Source: Chersky-806 sp036502405 | GTDB lineage: Bacteria > Actinomycetota > Acidimicrobiia > IMCC26256 > JAENVU01 | NCBI GenBank assembly: GCA_036502405.1 | Contig: DASXYP010000022.1 | Coordinates: 1 to 64,000, forward strand | Direction: 5' to 3' | Length of the DNA: 64,000 nucleotides | In this document: piece after piece, positions 8,039 to 16,775 of the stretch | Layout: each line of letters begins with the position of its first letter | How positions within the stretch are numbered: the first letter of the stretch is position 1 | Notes under the pieces: model-generated | What the model saw: only the letters and a program-made list of their open reading frames with translations | Told to the model about the DNA's origin: nothing | Databases searched by the model: none | Made by a program: the position numbers and the translations under genes

Positions 8039-9397
8039 ATGCCCGTACGCGTCGTGATCATCGGTGGTGGGCCGGGAGGCAACACCGCGGCCACCGTTGC
8101 GGCCACCCTCGGCGCCGAGGTCACGCTCATCGAGCGCGACATCATCGGGGGTGCCGCCCACCTCTGGGACTGCATCCCGTCGAAGGCGATGATCGCGACC
8201 GGCGGCGAGCTGTCGGAGCTCACGCGGGCGCGGTCGATGGGGCTCGAGGCGCATGGCCGTCTCGACGTCGACGCGGTGCGCGAGCGCGTGGCGTCGATCG
8301 AGACCCATCTCCAGGCGTCGGTGCGGTCGCTGCTCGAATCCCAGGGTGTCCGGCTCATCCACGGGACCGGTCGCCTCCAGGGCCCGCGCGAGGTCGTCGC
8401 CGAGACCGAGTCCGGCCGCGAGGAGCTCGACACGGACTTCGTCATCCTCGCCACCGGGTCACGGCCCCGGGTGCCGGACTGGGCGCAGATCGACGGCGAG
8501 CGGATCCTCACGACGCGCCAGGCCTACCCGCCCCAGGAGATCCCCGAGCACCTGTGCGTGATCGGGTCGGGCGTCACCGGGGTGGAGTTCACGCACATGT
8601 TCAGCGCGCTGGGGTCGAAGGTGTCGCTCGTCGTGTCCCGCCAGCAGGTGCTGCCGCTGAAGGACGCGGAGGTCGCCGCGGTCCTCGAGGACGAGTTCCT
8701 GGCGCGCGGCGTCAAGCTGCTGAAGGGGGCGCGGGCGAAGGCGATCACGCGTGACGGTGACGTCGTCATCGTCGATTGCGACGACGGGCGGACGGTCAAG
8801 GCGTCCCACGTGGTGCTCGCGATCGGCTCCGTGCCGAACCTCGAGCACCTCGGGCTCGCCGAGGCGGGCGTGGCGGTGGACGAAGGCGGCTACGTCAAGG
8901 TGAACCACAACCTGCTGACGTCGGTCGGCAACATCTACGCGGCCGGCGACCTGTCCGGCAAGCTGCCGCTCTCGTCGGTCGCGGCGATGCAGGGGCGCAA
9001 GATCGCCGAGCACCTCATGGGTCTGCACGCCCGGGCGCACCGCCACCTCGACTACGAGAAGGCGTCGTCCGCGATCTTCACCGAGCCCGAGATCGCGGAC
9101 GTCGGGCTCGCGGAGGCCGAGGCGTTCGCGTCCGGGCGCAAGATCCGCGTGACCAAGGTGCCGTTCTCGGCCAACGCGAAGGCGCTCATCAAGGGCGACG
9201 CCCGTGGCTTCGTGAAGGTGATCTCGGACCCGGCGACGGGCGTCGTGCTCGGCGGGTCGATCGTGGGCCGCAACGCGGCCGAGCTCATCTCGGTGATCGC
9301 GGTGGCGGTGACCAACGGCCTGAAGGTCGTGGACATCGTCGACTCGCTCCTCGTGCACCCGTCGATGTCCGAGTCGCTCGCCGAAGCCGCCTGGTAG
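8039..9397 (+). CDS. lpdA: FAD-dependent pyridine nucleotide oxidoreductase, LpdA/NAD(P)H-quinone reductase type
   Basis: A 452-residue two-dinucleotide-fold flavoprotein: an N-terminal FAD motif (VVIIGGGPGGNTAATV), a second NAD motif (CVIGSGVTGVEFTHMFSALG), IYAAGDLSG near residue 300 and a C-terminal dimerisation domain ending HPSMSESLAEAAW. It looks like dihydrolipoamide dehydrogenase, but the redox motif reads GGAAHLWDCIPSK: Ala40 replaces the first cysteine and only Cys45 remains, so dithiol chemistry is impossible. This matches the M. tuberculosis Rv3303c group, described as an NAD(P)H-quinone reductase. TAGCCT at 8027-8032, 6 nt before the ATG, indicates leaderless transcription. Confidence 0.85.
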   Translation: MPVRVVIIGGGPGGNTAATVAATLGAEVTLIERDIIGGAAHLWDCIPSKAMIATGGELSELTRARSMGLEAHGRLDVDAVRERVASIETHLQASVRSLLESQGVRLIHGTGRLQGPREVVAETESGREELDTDFVILATGSRPRVPDWAQIDGERILTTRQAYPPQEIPEHLCVIGSGVTGVEFTHMFSALGSKVSLVVSRQQVLPLKDAEVAAVLEDEFLARGVKLLKGARAKAITRDGDVVIVDCDDGRTVKASHVVLAIGSVPNLEHLGLAEAGVAVDEGGYVKVNHNLLTSVGNIYAAGDLSGKLPLSSVAAMQGRKIAEHLMGLHARAHRHLDYEKASSAIFTEPEIADVGLAEAEAFASGRKIRVTKVPFSANAKALIKGDARGFVKVISDPATGVVLGGSIVGRNAAELISVIAVAVTNGLKVVDIVDSLLVHPSMSESLAEAAW

Positions 9398-9448
9398 GAG
9401 CGGTTCGCGCGAAGTACGTTGCCGGTTCCACGAGGCAGGGGGCTGACC

Positions 9449-11071
9449 ATGGGCAGGGACCACGAGGTGCGCGGACGGAACCGTGTCCTGATCGCGGCCG
9501 CGGTCGGCACGGTCGTCGCACCGTTGTTGGCGATCGCGCCGGCGGGCGCGACCCCGCCGAGCGGGCGGATCCGGCCACCGCGCAGCGTCCTCCATGCGGC
9601 TGGGGTCCACGCTGCCGCGGGGAGCACCCCGTACAACATCACCAACCGCCTCTGTGGTGACACGCGACCGGCCGGGGTTCCGCTCGCGTACAGCACGTTG
9701 TACGCGTACGGCGCCGACGGTGGCGACAACGCGCAGGGGATCAAGGGCGGGGGCGGCGCGGTCGCGGTCGCGTCGTTCGCCTTCCCGGTCGGGACCGTCC
9801 TCACCGGTGCGGCGGGCTGCGCGGGGCAGTCGGCGACGGCCGGCAACCAGAACACCAACGGCGGTGGTTCGAGCCACGGAGCGAGCGGAGGCACTGGGGG
9901 CCCCGGCGCCGAGAACGGGACCAGCGGCGCGGGTGGCGGTGGCTACAGCGGCTGGTACCGGGGTGCGACGCCGCTGGTCGAGGCCGGGGCCGGGGGCGGG
10001 GCCGGTGGGAGTGCGACCGGCGGTGCCGGCGGGGATGCCGGGAGCGGGGGCGCCAACGGTGTGCAGGGACCCATGCAGCTGTGCTGCGCGACGGGTGGTG
10101 GTGCGGGAACCTTCGGCGCGCCCGGCGCGCCGGGCAGCATGAACGGTGGCTTCGGCGTCGGCCGGTACAGCGGTGGCCCCGGCGGCTTCGGCGGAGGTGG
10201 CGGCGGATCCGGGATCCAGGGTGGCGGAGGTGGCGGTGGTGGCTTCGTCGACTCGCCCTCGGCGGGCGCCGGCGGTGGTGGTGGCGGAAGCAACGTGTAC
10301 ACGGCGGACGGCTACTGGCTGGAGTTCGGTGGTGTCGGGCACGGCAACCACTTCGACGGGGTCGCCCAGATCGTGACCGTGCGCCAGCTCACCCGGTACC
10401 CGACCTTCCCCGGTCGCAGCGTGGTGCGGGGCATCGCGCCGAACAGCACGCGCGGCGGTGGTTACGAGGTGCTCGCCGACGGGCACATCCAGACGTTCGC
10501 CCAGGGGGCCAACCCGACGGCCGCGACCGGTGGCCCGTCGTGGCCGGGCCAGGACGTCGCCCGGGGGCTCGCGGTCCTGCCCGACCGCTCGGGCGGGTAC
10601 GTGGTCGACCTGTACGGGCAGCTTCACCCGTTCTCGATCGGCACCGGCACCCCGCCGGCCGTCACGAACCGGGTGCTCTGGCCGGGCAAGGACATCGCCC
10701 GGGGCGTGACGATCCTGGCGGACGGCACCGGGGGGTACGTCCTCGGGCGCGACGGGCGGCTCTACTCGTTCGCGATCGGCAGGCACCCGAAGCCACCCGA
10801 CGCCCAACGCGTCCCGTCCTGGCCGGGTCGGGACGTCGCACGCGGCATCACCGCTCCGTTCCTCGACGCGCACGGCGTCGCCGGCGGCTGGATCGTCGAC
10901 CCGTTCGGTGGGCTCCACCCGTGGGGCCGTCTGTTCGGCGGCCCGACGCCGACGGCGGTCGGGCCGACGCTCGGGGCCCGCGGTGTCCTCTCGTTCGGCG
11001 GCGGTGCCGGAGGGCTGATCGTCGACGGCTCGGGCAACATGCGGGCCTTCGCGAGCCCCGGCCTCCCGTAG
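9449..11071 (+). CDS. secreted glycine-rich protein with C-terminal WPGxDxARG repeats
   Basis: 540 residues. A signal peptide (basic start, hydrophobic VLIAAAVGTVVAPLLAIAPAGA, probable cleavage near residue 34) is followed by a region containing Cys69, Cys124, Cys212 and Cys213, a long Gly/Ser/Ala-rich tract (about 135-283) with runs of up to seven glycines, and from residue 320 four units of 45-47 residues starting FPG or WPG (320, 365, 411, 458) that carry ARG, GGYVV and DGxLxxF positions. The latter look like propeller blades. The start was chosen at ATG 9449, with CAGGGGG upstream and TACGTT at 9415-9420 as a possible -10. Cell-surface role inferred; function unknown. Confidence 0.75.
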   Translation: MGRDHEVRGRNRVLIAAAVGTVVAPLLAIAPAGATPPSGRIRPPRSVLHAAGVHAAAGSTPYNITNRLCGDTRPAGVPLAYSTLYAYGADGGDNAQGIKGGGGAVAVASFAFPVGTVLTGAAGCAGQSATAGNQNTNGGGSSHGASGGTGGPGAENGTSGAGGGGYSGWYRGATPLVEAGAGGGAGGSATGGAGGDAGSGGANGVQGPMQLCCATGGGAGTFGAPGAPGSMNGGFGVGRYSGGPGGFGGGGGGSGIQGGGGGGGGFVDSPSAGAGGGGGGSNVYTADGYWLEFGGVGHGNHFDGVAQIVTVRQLTRYPTFPGRSVVRGIAPNSTRGGGYEVLADGHIQTFAQGANPTAATGGPSWPGQDVARGLAVLPDRSGGYVVDLYGQLHPFSIGTGTPPAVTNRVLWPGKDIARGVTILADGTGGYVLGRDGRLYSFAIGRHPKPPDAQRVPSWPGRDVARGITAPFLDAHGVAGGWIVDPFGGLHPWGRLFGGPTPTAVGPTLGARGVLSFGGGAGGLIVDGSGNMRAFASPGLP

Positions 11072-11072
11072 T

Positions 11073-11097
11073 CCGCCGTCTGATTGACGAACGGCGG
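11073..11097. terminator. hairpin between convergent genes
   Basis: CCGCCGT at 11073-11079 pairs perfectly with ACGGCGG at 11091-11097 around an 11-nt loop, directly after the stop of the glycine-rich protein gene and before the stop of the convergent phzF-like gene. There is no T-tract, as is usual in very G+C-rich actinobacteria. It could act in both directions. Confidence 0.5.
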
Positions 11098-11115
11098 GCG
11101 GGAGCAGGGCGGCGG

Positions 11116-11904
11116 TCAGACGAGGAGCTCGCCGCGCGTCACCGTCACGGCGTGGCCGCCGAGCACCACACGGTCGTCATCGACACGGCAGCGGACGCTG
11201 CCGCCGCGCTCCGACGCCTGGTAGCCGACGAGCTCGTCGCGGCCGAGCCGCGCGGCCCAGTACGGCGCGAGCGCGCAATGCGCGGCGCCGGTCACCGGGT
11301 CCTCGTCGATGCCGGCGGCGGGCGCGAAGAAGCGAGAGACGAAGTCGGCATCGGGCGAATCCGACTCCGCGGTGACGATCACGCCTGCGCCGGAGAGCCG
11401 CGCGATCACGCCGAAGTCGGGATCGAGCGCGCGGACGGCGGCCGCGTCGGTGAGCGCGAGCAGCCTGCCGACCCGGCTCTGCGCCGCGTCCGTGACCTCG
11501 ACGCCGAGCGCGTCGGAGAGCTCACCCGTGACCGCGATCGGCTCGGGAGGGTCGGCGGGGAGGTTCATCTCGATGAGGTCGCCCGCCCGCGTGCAGACGA
11601 GCTCGCCGCTGTGGGTCTCGAAGCGGGCGTCGACCGCAAGTGGGAGCCAGCCCTCCCACAGCACGTGCGCACTCGCGAGGGTGGCGTGCCCGCACAGGTC
11701 GACCTCGACCGCCGGCGTGAACCAGCGCAGCCCGAACGCGGCGCCGGCCGGGATCACGAACGCGGTCTCGGAGAGGTTCAGCTCCGCGGCGACGGCCTGC
11801 ATCCACTCCGGGTCCGCCGGCGCGTCGAGGAGGCACACCGCGGCCGGGTTGCCGCCGAATGCGGCCTCGGTGAACGCGTCGACGATGAAGAGCGGGGCGC
11901 CCAC
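11116..11904 (-). CDS. PhzF family isomerase/epimerase
   Basis: 262 residues with the PhzF fold signature: an N-terminal FIVDAFTEAAFGGNPAAVCLL, NLSETAFVIP (the Glu of this motif is the acid/base in PhzF), LRWFTPAVEVDLCGHATLASAHVL and the C-terminal FAPAAGIDEDPVTGAAHCALAPYWA. These enzymes resemble diaminopimelate epimerase; outside phenazine producers their substrates are unknown. The start is GTG, 11 nt after the stop of the carboxylase alpha subunit on the same strand, so it is probably the distal gene of that transcript. Confidence 0.88.
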   Translation of the reverse strand: MGAPLFIVDAFTEAAFGGNPAAVCLLDAPADPEWMQAVAAELNLSETAFVIPAGAAFGLRWFTPAVEVDLCGHATLASAHVLWEGWLPLAVDARFETHSGELVCTRAGDLIEMNLPADPPEPIAVTGELSDALGVEVTDAAQSRVGRLLALTDAAAVRALDPDFGVIARLSGAGVIVTAESDSPDADFVSRFFAPAAGIDEDPVTGAAHCALAPYWAARLGRDELVGYQASERGGSVRCRVDDDRVVLGGHAVTVTRGELLV

Positions 11905-11915
11905 GAGAGCGGGTG

Positions 11916-13694
11916 CTACTCGATGATGACGAGGACCGCGCCGGTGCCGACGGTCTCGCCCGCGCTCACCCGGATCTCCGCAACGGTCCCGGCCCGCTCG
12001 GCGCTGATGTGGTTCTCCATCTTCATCGCCTCGAGCACGAGCAGACCCTGGCCGACCTCGACCGCGTCGCCGACGTGCACGAGCACCTTGACGATGGTGC
12101 CCTGCATCGGCGCGTTGACGGTGCCGTCACCGCCGGAGCCGGACGAAGCGGCCGCCTTCGGCTTCGGGGCCCGCTTCGCGGCTCCCGGGCCGGCGCTTGC
12201 GACGACCGGTGCGTCGGGGAGCCAGAGCTTCACGTTGAACCGCTTGCCGTCCACCTCGACCGGCACCGTCCGCTCGGTGAGCGCCTCGCCGTCGGCGTCG
12301 ATCGTGGTCGCCGGGCCGGCCTCGGACGTCAGGCCGGACAGGTCGACCTCGTTCTCGAGCCAGTTGGTCGAGTGGTGTCCCGCCGCGAAGTCCGGGTGCG
12401 CGAGAACGAGCTCGTGCGCGGGAACCGTCGTGTGGATGCCCTCCACCACGAGCTCCTGCAGCGCGCGCAGCATCCGGTGGCGGGCACGGTCACGATCAGG
12501 CGCCCACACGACGAGCTTCGCGAGCAGGTTGTCGTAGTACTGCGAGATCGTGTCGCCTTCTTCGTAGCCCCCGTCCCACCGCACGCCGGGCCCCGACGGG
12601 ATCCGCAGCTTGGTGACGGTCCCCGGCGAGGGAAGGAACCCCTTGGCCGCGTTCTCCGCGTTGACGCGCACCTCGATCGAGTGGCCGTGGTGCTCGACGG
12701 AGTCCTGGGTGAACGACAGCGGCTCACCGCTCGCGACGCGGATCTGCTCGGCCACGAGGTCGAGCGAGGTGACCATCTCGGTGACGCAGTGCTCGACCTG
12801 GAGCCGGGTGTTCATCTCGAGGAAGTAGAAGTCGCCGTCGCCGCCGCCCTCGGGCGGTTGGTACAGCATCTCCACCGTGCCGGCGTTGACGTACCCGCAC
12901 GCCTTCGAGACCTTCACCGCGGCCTCGCCCATCGCGGCGCGGGTCTTCTCGCTCAGCCCCGCCGCAGGTGACTCCTCGACCAGCTTCTGGTGGCGTCGCT
13001 GCACCGAGCAGTCGCGCTCACCCAGCCAGACCGCGTTGCCGTGGGTGTCGGCGAAGATCTGCATCTCGATGTGGCGGGGACGCGGCAGGTACTTCTCGAG
13101 GTACGCCTCGGACCGCCCGAAGTAGGCCAGCGCCTCGCGCTGGGCCGAGTCGAGCGCCGACTGCGCGGACGCCGCGTCCTCGACCACCTTCATCCCGCGG
13201 CCGCCACCGCCGTACGCAGCCTTGATCGCGACCGGCCAGCCGACCTTCTCGCCGAAGGCGATCACGTCGTCGGCGCTCACGATCGGGTCCAGCGTGCCGG
13301 GCACGCTCGCCACGCCACCGCGGTCCGCGGCACGCCGGGCGGAGATCTTGTCTCCCATCACGTCGATGGCATCCGGCGGGGGCCCGATCCAGGTGACGCC
13401 CCGGTCGCCGATGACCCGGGCGAACTCCGCGTTCTCGGCGTAGAAGCCGTAGCCCGGGTGCACGCCGTCGGCGCCCGAACGCTCGATCACGCCGAGGATC
13501 GCGTCGGTGTTGAGGTAGCTCTCGGCCGCGGTCTGGCCGCCGAGCGCGTACGCCTCGTCGGCGTAGCGGACGTGGAGTGCGTCCCGGTCGAGCTCCGAGT
13601 AGACCGCGACGGTGGGGATCGCCAGCTCGCGGCACGTCCGCATGACGCGGATGGCGATCTCGCCGCGGTTGGCGATCAGGATCTTCTGGAGCAC
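11916..13694 (-). CDS. accA: acetyl/propionyl-CoA carboxylase alpha subunit (biotin carboxylase + BCCP)
   Basis: 592 residues. The N-terminal biotin carboxylase starts with LQKILIANRGEIAIRVMRTC, contains HPGYGFYAENAEFA, the ATP-grasp loop GGGGRGMKVV and FLEMNTRLQVEHCVTE. After a linker rich in Ala, Lys and Pro, a biotinyl domain ends the protein with LVLEAMKMENHI, where Lys is the biotinylation site. It carboxylates biotin with ATP and bicarbonate for a separate carboxyltransferase subunit that is not in the window. The start is GTG 13694 (GTG 13700 is possible). It is divergent from birA, which would biotinylate it. Confidence 0.92.
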   Translation of the reverse strand: MLQKILIANRGEIAIRVMRTCRELAIPTVAVYSELDRDALHVRYADEAYALGGQTAAESYLNTDAILGVIERSGADGVHPGYGFYAENAEFARVIGDRGVTWIGPPPDAIDVMGDKISARRAADRGGVASVPGTLDPIVSADDVIAFGEKVGWPVAIKAAYGGGGRGMKVVEDAASAQSALDSAQREALAYFGRSEAYLEKYLPRPRHIEMQIFADTHGNAVWLGERDCSVQRRHQKLVEESPAAGLSEKTRAAMGEAAVKVSKACGYVNAGTVEMLYQPPEGGGDGDFYFLEMNTRLQVEHCVTEMVTSLDLVAEQIRVASGEPLSFTQDSVEHHGHSIEVRVNAENAAKGFLPSPGTVTKLRIPSGPGVRWDGGYEEGDTISQYYDNLLAKLVVWAPDRDRARHRMLRALQELVVEGIHTTVPAHELVLAHPDFAAGHHSTNWLENEVDLSGLTSEAGPATTIDADGEALTERTVPVEVDGKRFNVKLWLPDAPVVASAGPGAAKRAPKPKAAASSGSGGDGTVNAPMQGTIVKVLVHVGDAVEVGQGLLVLEAMKMENHISAERAGTVAEIRVSAGETVGTGAVLVIIE

Positions 13695-13740
13695 GGGCAC
13701 CTCGGCCGGTGGAGACGGGTCGGGCCGTATCCTACGGGCC

Positions 13741-14475
13741 GTGCCCGATCCCGAGGCCATTCCGGCGCGCTTCCAGGACGTCCGCCGGCTGGCCGACACG
13801 GACTCGACGAACCGGTACGCACTGGACCTCGCCCGCGCCGGCGCGGCCGACGGCGTGGTCGTGGTCGCCGACCACCAGTCGGCGGGACGAGGCCGCCTCG
13901 ACCGCACCTGGACCGCGCCGCCGGGGGCGTCGCTGCTGGTGTCGGTCCTCCTGCGCCCCGAGCTCCCGCCCGAGCAGCGCCATCTCGTCGTGATGGCCGC
14001 CGCGGTGGCGATGGGCGACGCGCTCGCGCGCGCGGCCGGCGTCGACGCCACGACGAAGTGGCCGAACGACCTCCTCGTGGGCACGCGCAAGATCGCCGGG
14101 ATCCTCGCGGAGGCCACGGGGGACGCGGTCGTCGTGGGCATCGGCGTGAACCTCGACTGGCCGGAGATCCCGGCCGAGCTCGAGGGCATCGCGACCGCGT
14201 GCAACCTCGAGAGCGGGCGGACGACCTCGCGTGACGACCTGCTGGTCGAGTTCCTCGCCCGCTACGACGAGGCGCTGGCCGACCTCGACGAGACCCGGCG
14301 GCGGTACCGCCACGGGCTCGGGACCCTCGGGCGCACCGTCCGGGTGGAGCGGGCCGACAGCACCCTGGTGGGGCGCGCGGTGGACGTCGACGACGTGGGC
14401 CGGCTGCTGGTCGAGGTCGACGGGGCGGTCGAGGTGATCGCCGCGGGCGACGTCGTGCACCTGCGCGACGCGTGA
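13741..14475 (+). CDS. birA: biotin-[acetyl-CoA-carboxylase] ligase
   Basis: 244 residues, a class I ligase without the N-terminal DNA-binding domain, so it is an enzyme only and not a repressor. ADTDSTNRYALDLARAG begins the catalytic domain; SAGRGRLDRTWTAPPG is the adenylate-binding GRGR loop, KWPNDLLVGTRKIAGIL carries the biotin-contacting KWPND and the catalytic Lys of RKIAGIL, and VVVGIGVNLDW follows. It attaches biotin to the BCCP Lys of the divergent carboxylase subunit. TATCCT at 13728-13733 lies 7 nt before the GTG, supporting a leaderless start. Confidence 0.93.
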   Translation: MPDPEAIPARFQDVRRLADTDSTNRYALDLARAGAADGVVVVADHQSAGRGRLDRTWTAPPGASLLVSVLLRPELPPEQRHLVVMAAAVAMGDALARAAGVDATTKWPNDLLVGTRKIAGILAEATGDAVVVGIGVNLDWPEIPAELEGIATACNLESGRTTSRDDLLVEFLARYDEALADLDETRRRYRHGLGTLGRTVRVERADSTLVGRAVDVDDVGRLLVEVDGAVEVIAAGDVVHLRDA

Positions 14476-14476
14476 G

Positions 14477-14558
14477 CCGGCGTTCGCCCTCGGGAGATCG
14501 TGGTGGGCCGCCGGAGGGCGTCGGGTGACGTGCGCCCGGCGTTCGCCCTCCGGAGATC
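14477..14558. repeat. paired GATC-tagged repeat with a 10-bp stem-loop
   Basis: A 23-nt unit occurs at 14477-14499 and 14536-14558 (21 of 23 identical, period 59), each ending GGAGATC. Between them CCGGAGGGCG (14511-14520) pairs perfectly with CGCCCTCCGG (14544-14553) over a 23-nt loop. The same stem occurs at 15460-15503. The repeat sits between the convergent birA and pabC genes, where it may also terminate transcription. Confidence 0.65.
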
Positions 14559-14569
14559 CTGACGAGGCG

Positions 14570-15406
14570 TTACGGATCGAGGTCGCGGGCGACGAGCGCG
14601 GTGAAGGCGTCGGCCAGGCGGGTGGTGACCGGCCCCGCGACGGCCGCGAGCTCGTGGCCGTCCACGCGCGCGATCGCCTGCACCTCGCGGGTCGTCGACG
14701 AGAGGAACGCCTCGTCGCAGCGGTGGAGCGCGTCGAGCGGGAGCGCCGCCTCCTCGACCGGGATCCCGAGCTCGGCTGCCAGCTCGAGGACGAGCGCGCG
14801 CGTGACGCCGAGCAGACAGCCCGCGTCTCCGGGCGGCGTGTGCAGGACGCCCTGGAACACGAGGAACACGTTCGAGCCGGTCGCCTCGCAGAGGTCGCCG
14901 CGCGTGTTGGGGAAGACCGCCTCGATTGCGCCGTGCTCGCGGGCGTAGGCGAGCGCCCGGACGTTCTCTGCGTACGAGATCGTCTTGAGCCCCGCGACCG
15001 CACCGCGCTCGTTGCGCGCCCAGGGGACAGTCACGACGTCCGCCCGGGCCATCGGGGGTGCGAGAGCGCTCGCGGCGACGATGACCGTCGGTGCAGCGTC
15101 GCCGCGCTCGGAGCCGAGCGGTGACTCGCCGCCGGTCACGGTGATGCGCAACCGACCGTCGCCGAGCCTGTTGGCATCGAGGACCGCGTCGGCCGCGGCG
15201 CGCAGCTCCACGGACTTCGGCACCTCGAGGCCGATCCCGGAAGCGGAGAACCCGAGCCGCTCGTGGTGGCGCCGCCACGCGAACGGGACGCCCTCGTAGA
15301 CGCGCAACGTCTCGAAGACCCCGTCGCCGACGAGCAGACCGTGGTCGAGGGGCGAGATGCGGAGCGCGTCCGCCTCGTCGAGGACTCCGTTGACCCAGAG
15401 CTTCAT
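14570..15406 (-). CDS. pabC: class IV aminotransferase, probable 4-amino-4-deoxychorismate lyase
   Basis: A 278-residue fold-type IV PLP enzyme. WVNGVLDEADALRISPLDHGLLVGDGVFETLRVYEG is the typical start, the PLP Lys is Lys141 in AGLKTISYAENVRAL, and EATGSNVFLVFQG and FLSSTTREVQAI are conserved cofactor-phosphate and substrate regions. Sequence alone cannot separate lyase from branched-chain or D-amino acid transaminase, but it begins 10 nt after the stop of a pabB-like gene, which favours 4-aminobenzoate (folate) synthesis: pabB makes aminodeoxychorismate and this enzyme releases pyruvate to give 4-aminobenzoate. Confidence 0.85.
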   Translation of the reverse strand: MKLWVNGVLDEADALRISPLDHGLLVGDGVFETLRVYEGVPFAWRRHHERLGFSASGIGLEVPKSVELRAAADAVLDANRLGDGRLRITVTGGESPLGSERGDAAPTVIVAASALAPPMARADVVTVPWARNERGAVAGLKTISYAENVRALAYAREHGAIEAVFPNTRGDLCEATGSNVFLVFQGVLHTPPGDAGCLLGVTRALVLELAAELGIPVEEAALPLDALHRCDEAFLSSTTREVQAIARVDGHELAAVAGPVTTRLADAFTALVARDLDP

Positions 15407-15416
15407 GGGCGGCTCG

Positions 15417-16709
15417 TCACCGGACCGCCGGCACCCGCTGCGGCGAGCTTCGAAGATCTCCGGAGGGCGACCGCCGGACCGCGACCGCACCGGCGCCCTC
15501 CGGCGGGGGCGCGCCGGCGCCCGCGACGGCCAGCAGCCGCGCCGCCTTCAGCTCGCTCTCGCGCCACTCACCCGCGGGGTCCGAGTCCGCGGTGATGCCG
15601 GAGCCGACTCCGAGGTGCGTCTCGCCTGCGTGCACGGTGAACGTGCGGATCGCGACCGCGAGGTCCGCCCGGTCCGCGACCGTGTCGATCCAGCCGACCG
15701 CGCCGCAGTAGACCCCGCGTGGGACCGGCTCGAGATCCTCGATCTCCTGGAGGACCCGGGGCTTGGGCGCCCCCGTGACCGAGGCGGGAGGGAACGTGGC
15801 CCGCAGCAGGCCGCCGAGCCCGACGTCGGGGCGCCGGACCCCCCGCACCGTGCTCACGAGGTGGACGAGACCGGGGTGGGTCTCGAGGTCGCACAGGCCC
15901 GGGACCTCGATCGAGCCCGGTTCGCAGACCCGGCCGAGGTCGTTGCGGGCGAGGTCCACGATCATCACGTTCTCCGCCCGGTCCTTGGTGCTCCGGCGCA
16001 GCGTCTCGGGGGACGCGGCGGTGCCCTTGATCGGCCGGGTCTCGACCTCCGGGCCGTCGACCCGGAGGAACCGCTCCGGTGACGCGGAGACGACCGCGAG
16101 CCCGGAGCCGATCTCGTCCACCCCGACGCGCACGAACGACGCGTGCGGTGCCGGGTTGCCCGACTCGAGCGCGCACCAGAGCGCGACGGGGTCCGCGTCG
16201 CGGGCGCACGTCAGCTGCCGCGTCAGGTTCACCTGGTAGCAGTCGCCCGCCTCGATGTGCGCGACGATCGTCCGGACCCCGGCTTCGAAGTCGGGCCGAT
16301 CGAGGCTCGACGCCCACGGCCCCAGCCCGGGCGACCTCGGTCCCGCGGCGCCTGCGTCGAGCGCGGTGTCGAGCGCGCGCCGGGCCGCGCCGTGCCCGAA
16401 GACCCGGCAGTCGCCGGTCCGGCGGTCGATCTCCACGCGGGCCGCGAAGCGGACGAGGACGGCGTCCGGGTGCGAGCGAGCGGGCGCGCCCGGACGCGCG
16501 ACGACGCGTTCGACGCGGTGCCCGAGCTCGTAGGCGAGGAACCCGGCCCACCAGCCCGACGCCAGCCGGTCGATCCGGTCGAACGCGTCCGCCCCGTCGG
16601 CGGCGAGCACCTCGTCGGCTCCGCAGGCCACGATCGCCCGGGCCCCGTCGAACCCGACCGCGGCCGGAAGCGCAGCCGGCAACGCCGCCAGGATGGGCCC
16701 GACCTCCAT
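15417..16709 (-). CDS. pabB: aminodeoxychorismate synthase component I (chorismate-binding enzyme)
   Basis: A 430-residue anthranilate synthase I/PabB family protein with GDCYQVNLTRQL, VVSASPERFLRVDG, TRPIKGTAASPETLRRS (the PIKGT motif of PabB), VDLARNDLGRVCEPGSI and FPPASVTGAPKPR. It aminates chorismate with ammonia from a separate glutaminase subunit, absent here. The ATG at 16709 is preceded after 6 nt by TACCCT (complement of 16716-16721), a leaderless arrangement. The last 20 or so residues (RRSPSGDLRSSP...) are encoded by a GATC-tagged repeat that seems to have inserted at or created the 3' end. Confidence 0.88.
   Translation of the reverse strand: MEVGPILAALPAALPAAVGFDGARAIVACGADEVLAADGADAFDRIDRLASGWWAGFLAYELGHRVERVVARPGAPARSHPDAVLVRFAARVEIDRRTGDCRVFGHGAARRALDTALDAGAAGPRSPGLGPWASSLDRPDFEAGVRTIVAHIEAGDCYQVNLTRQLTCARDADPVALWCALESGNPAPHASFVRVGVDEIGSGLAVVSASPERFLRVDGPEVETRPIKGTAASPETLRRSTKDRAENVMIVDLARNDLGRVCEPGSIEVPGLCDLETHPGLVHLVSTVRGVRRPDVGLGGLLRATFPPASVTGAPKPRVLQEIEDLEPVPRGVYCGAVGWIDTVADRADLAVAIRTFTVHAGETHLGVGSGITADSDPAGEWRESELKAARLLAVAGAGAPPPEGAGAVAVRRSPSGDLRSSPQRVPAVR
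15452..15503. repeat. GATC-tagged stem-loop repeat inside the pabB 3' end
   Basis: GAAGATCT (15452-15459) is followed by CCGGAGGGCG (15460-15469), which pairs perfectly with CGCCCTCCGG (15494-15503) over a 24-nt loop. The stem is identical to that at 14511-14553 about 0.9 kb away. It lies within the last codons of pabB, which is unusual for an element of this kind. Confidence 0.6.
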
Positions 16710-16775
16710 GCCTGCAGGGTATCGGGGGCCCCCTGCCCACGAATTCGGGCGGTGCTTCAGTACCATCGTTGGACC

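Noticed and set aside
9830..10300. PE-PGRS family membership of the glycine-rich protein
   Set aside because: The composition is similar, but there is a Sec signal peptide and no N-terminal PE domain.
15417..16709. Anthranilate synthase component I (trpE) instead of pabB
   Set aside because: The PIKGT motif and the adjacent class IV aminotransferase gene favour PabB; no other trp gene is nearby.
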